Assembly: GCA_027451305.1 (NCBI GenBank)
Contig: DAIDJQ010000209.1
Span: 1-6,417 of the forward strand
Length of the DNA: 6,417 nucleotides
Origin: Cellulomonas sp.
GTDB lineage: Bacteria; Actinomycetota; Actinomycetes; Actinomycetales; Cellulomonadaceae
Direction: 5' to 3'
Position 1 is the stretch's first letter. Every line of letters starts with the position of its first letter. The notes under the pieces were generated by a model that made no database searches, was not told the DNA's origin, and saw only the letters and a list, made by a program, of their open reading frames with translations. Made by a program: the position numbers and the translations under genes. Below are positions 6,168 to 6,417 of the stretch, one piece after another.

Positions 6168-6417
6168 CGGACCGGCTCCCCCTGCTCCGCAGGCGCGGCG
6201 TCCGCCCCGACGGTCCCTGACGGTCCCGCGCGGCGGTCCCGCGCGGTCCGCGACAGTGACGCTGCCGTGGTGACGGCAAGGATCACGACGATCACCCCCA
6301 GCGACGCGGCCGTCGGGATCTCCGCCACGTCGACGTGCTCACCCCCGTTGATGACGAGCAGCTCGTTGGTGCGCAGGGCGTGCAGCACCAGCTTCACGCC
6401 GATGAAGCCGAGGATCG
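6164..6417 (-). CDS. Second TerC-family membrane protein, C-terminal end only (cut by window edge)
   Basis: The last 83 codons of a gene entering from the right edge. It begins in mid-protein with ILGFIGVKLVLHAL, which matches ILGFIGLKLVAEAL (residues 264-277) of the neighbouring complete TerC protein. It then follows the same plan: a short loop with NGG, an ‘EIPT..SL’ motif, a final hydrophobic helix ending TTAASL, and a polar tail. The apparent GTG start at 6397 is an internal valine codon of this longer gene, not a start. The two proteins are clearly paralogous but not near-identical; the tails after the last helix are unrelated. The stop overlaps the start of the downstream TerC gene (ATGA), so both are probably made from one transcript. 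Promoter and any metal-sensing leader would lie beyond the right edge. Confidence 0.85.
   Translation of the reverse strand, partial: ILGFIGVKLVLHALRTNELLVINGGEHVDVAEIPTAASLGVIVVILAVTTAASLSRTARDRRAGPSGTVGADAAPAEQGEPVR

Noticed and set aside
6164..6397. A stand-alone 77-residue small membrane protein starting at GTG 6397
   Set aside because: The frame stays open to the window edge, and the upstream codons read ILGFIG, a conserved TerC segment, so this is the end of a larger gene.
1..6417. A novel defence system, mobile element, CRISPR array or phage remnant
   Set aside because: All genes belong to familiar metabolic or membrane families with uniform base composition; there are no integrase or transposase genes, no CRISPR-type spaced direct repeats and no tRNA-like attachment sites.

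Overview
The window is GC-rich throughout, with strong G/C preference at third codon positions, ATGA stop/start overlaps and a GTG start. Together with the gene families present (a bacterial GH15 glucoamylase/trehalase-like enzyme, a FadD-like ligase, an acyl-CoA dehydrogenase-like flavoprotein and TerC proteins), this suggests a chromosomal segment of a high-GC actinomycete. I cannot place it to genus. There are no rRNA, tRNA, CRISPR, phage or transposase signals.

Layout, left to right. (1) Positions 1-1735, plus strand: the 3' part of a GH15 glycoside hydrolase whose stop overlaps, in an ATGA, the start of a metallo-beta-lactamase-fold hydrolase with a complete metal-site motif. (2) Positions 1765-4714, minus strand: a two-gene unit transcribed right to left, first an acyl-CoA dehydrogenase-family protein, then, 4 bp after its stop, a FadD-like acyl-CoA ligase. 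Between the two bodies, but still inside the dehydrogenase reading frame, lies a striking regulatory-looking block: two tandem 15-bp repeats and a perfect 11-bp inverted repeat, just upstream of the ligase GTG start. (3) Positions 4776-5066, plus strand: a small YciI-family protein divergent from the dehydrogenase across 61 bp. An exact 18-bp tandem duplication straddles its stop codon. (4) Positions 5118-6417, minus strand: two adjacent TerC-family membrane protein genes (the right one cut by the window edge), overlapping by ATGA.

How the genes may work together: the dehydrogenase-like protein and the ligase look like a small acyl-CoA activation/oxidation unit, with a probable transcription-factor operator controlling the ligase separately. 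The TerC pair is a membrane module of the family linked to manganese export and metal stress. The GH15/hydrolase pair is a carbohydrate enzyme coupled to an unassigned hydrolase. Most of the window is ordinary metabolism. The most unusual feature is the operator-like repeat block at 3495-3531 and its consequence for the C-terminus of the dehydrogenase.
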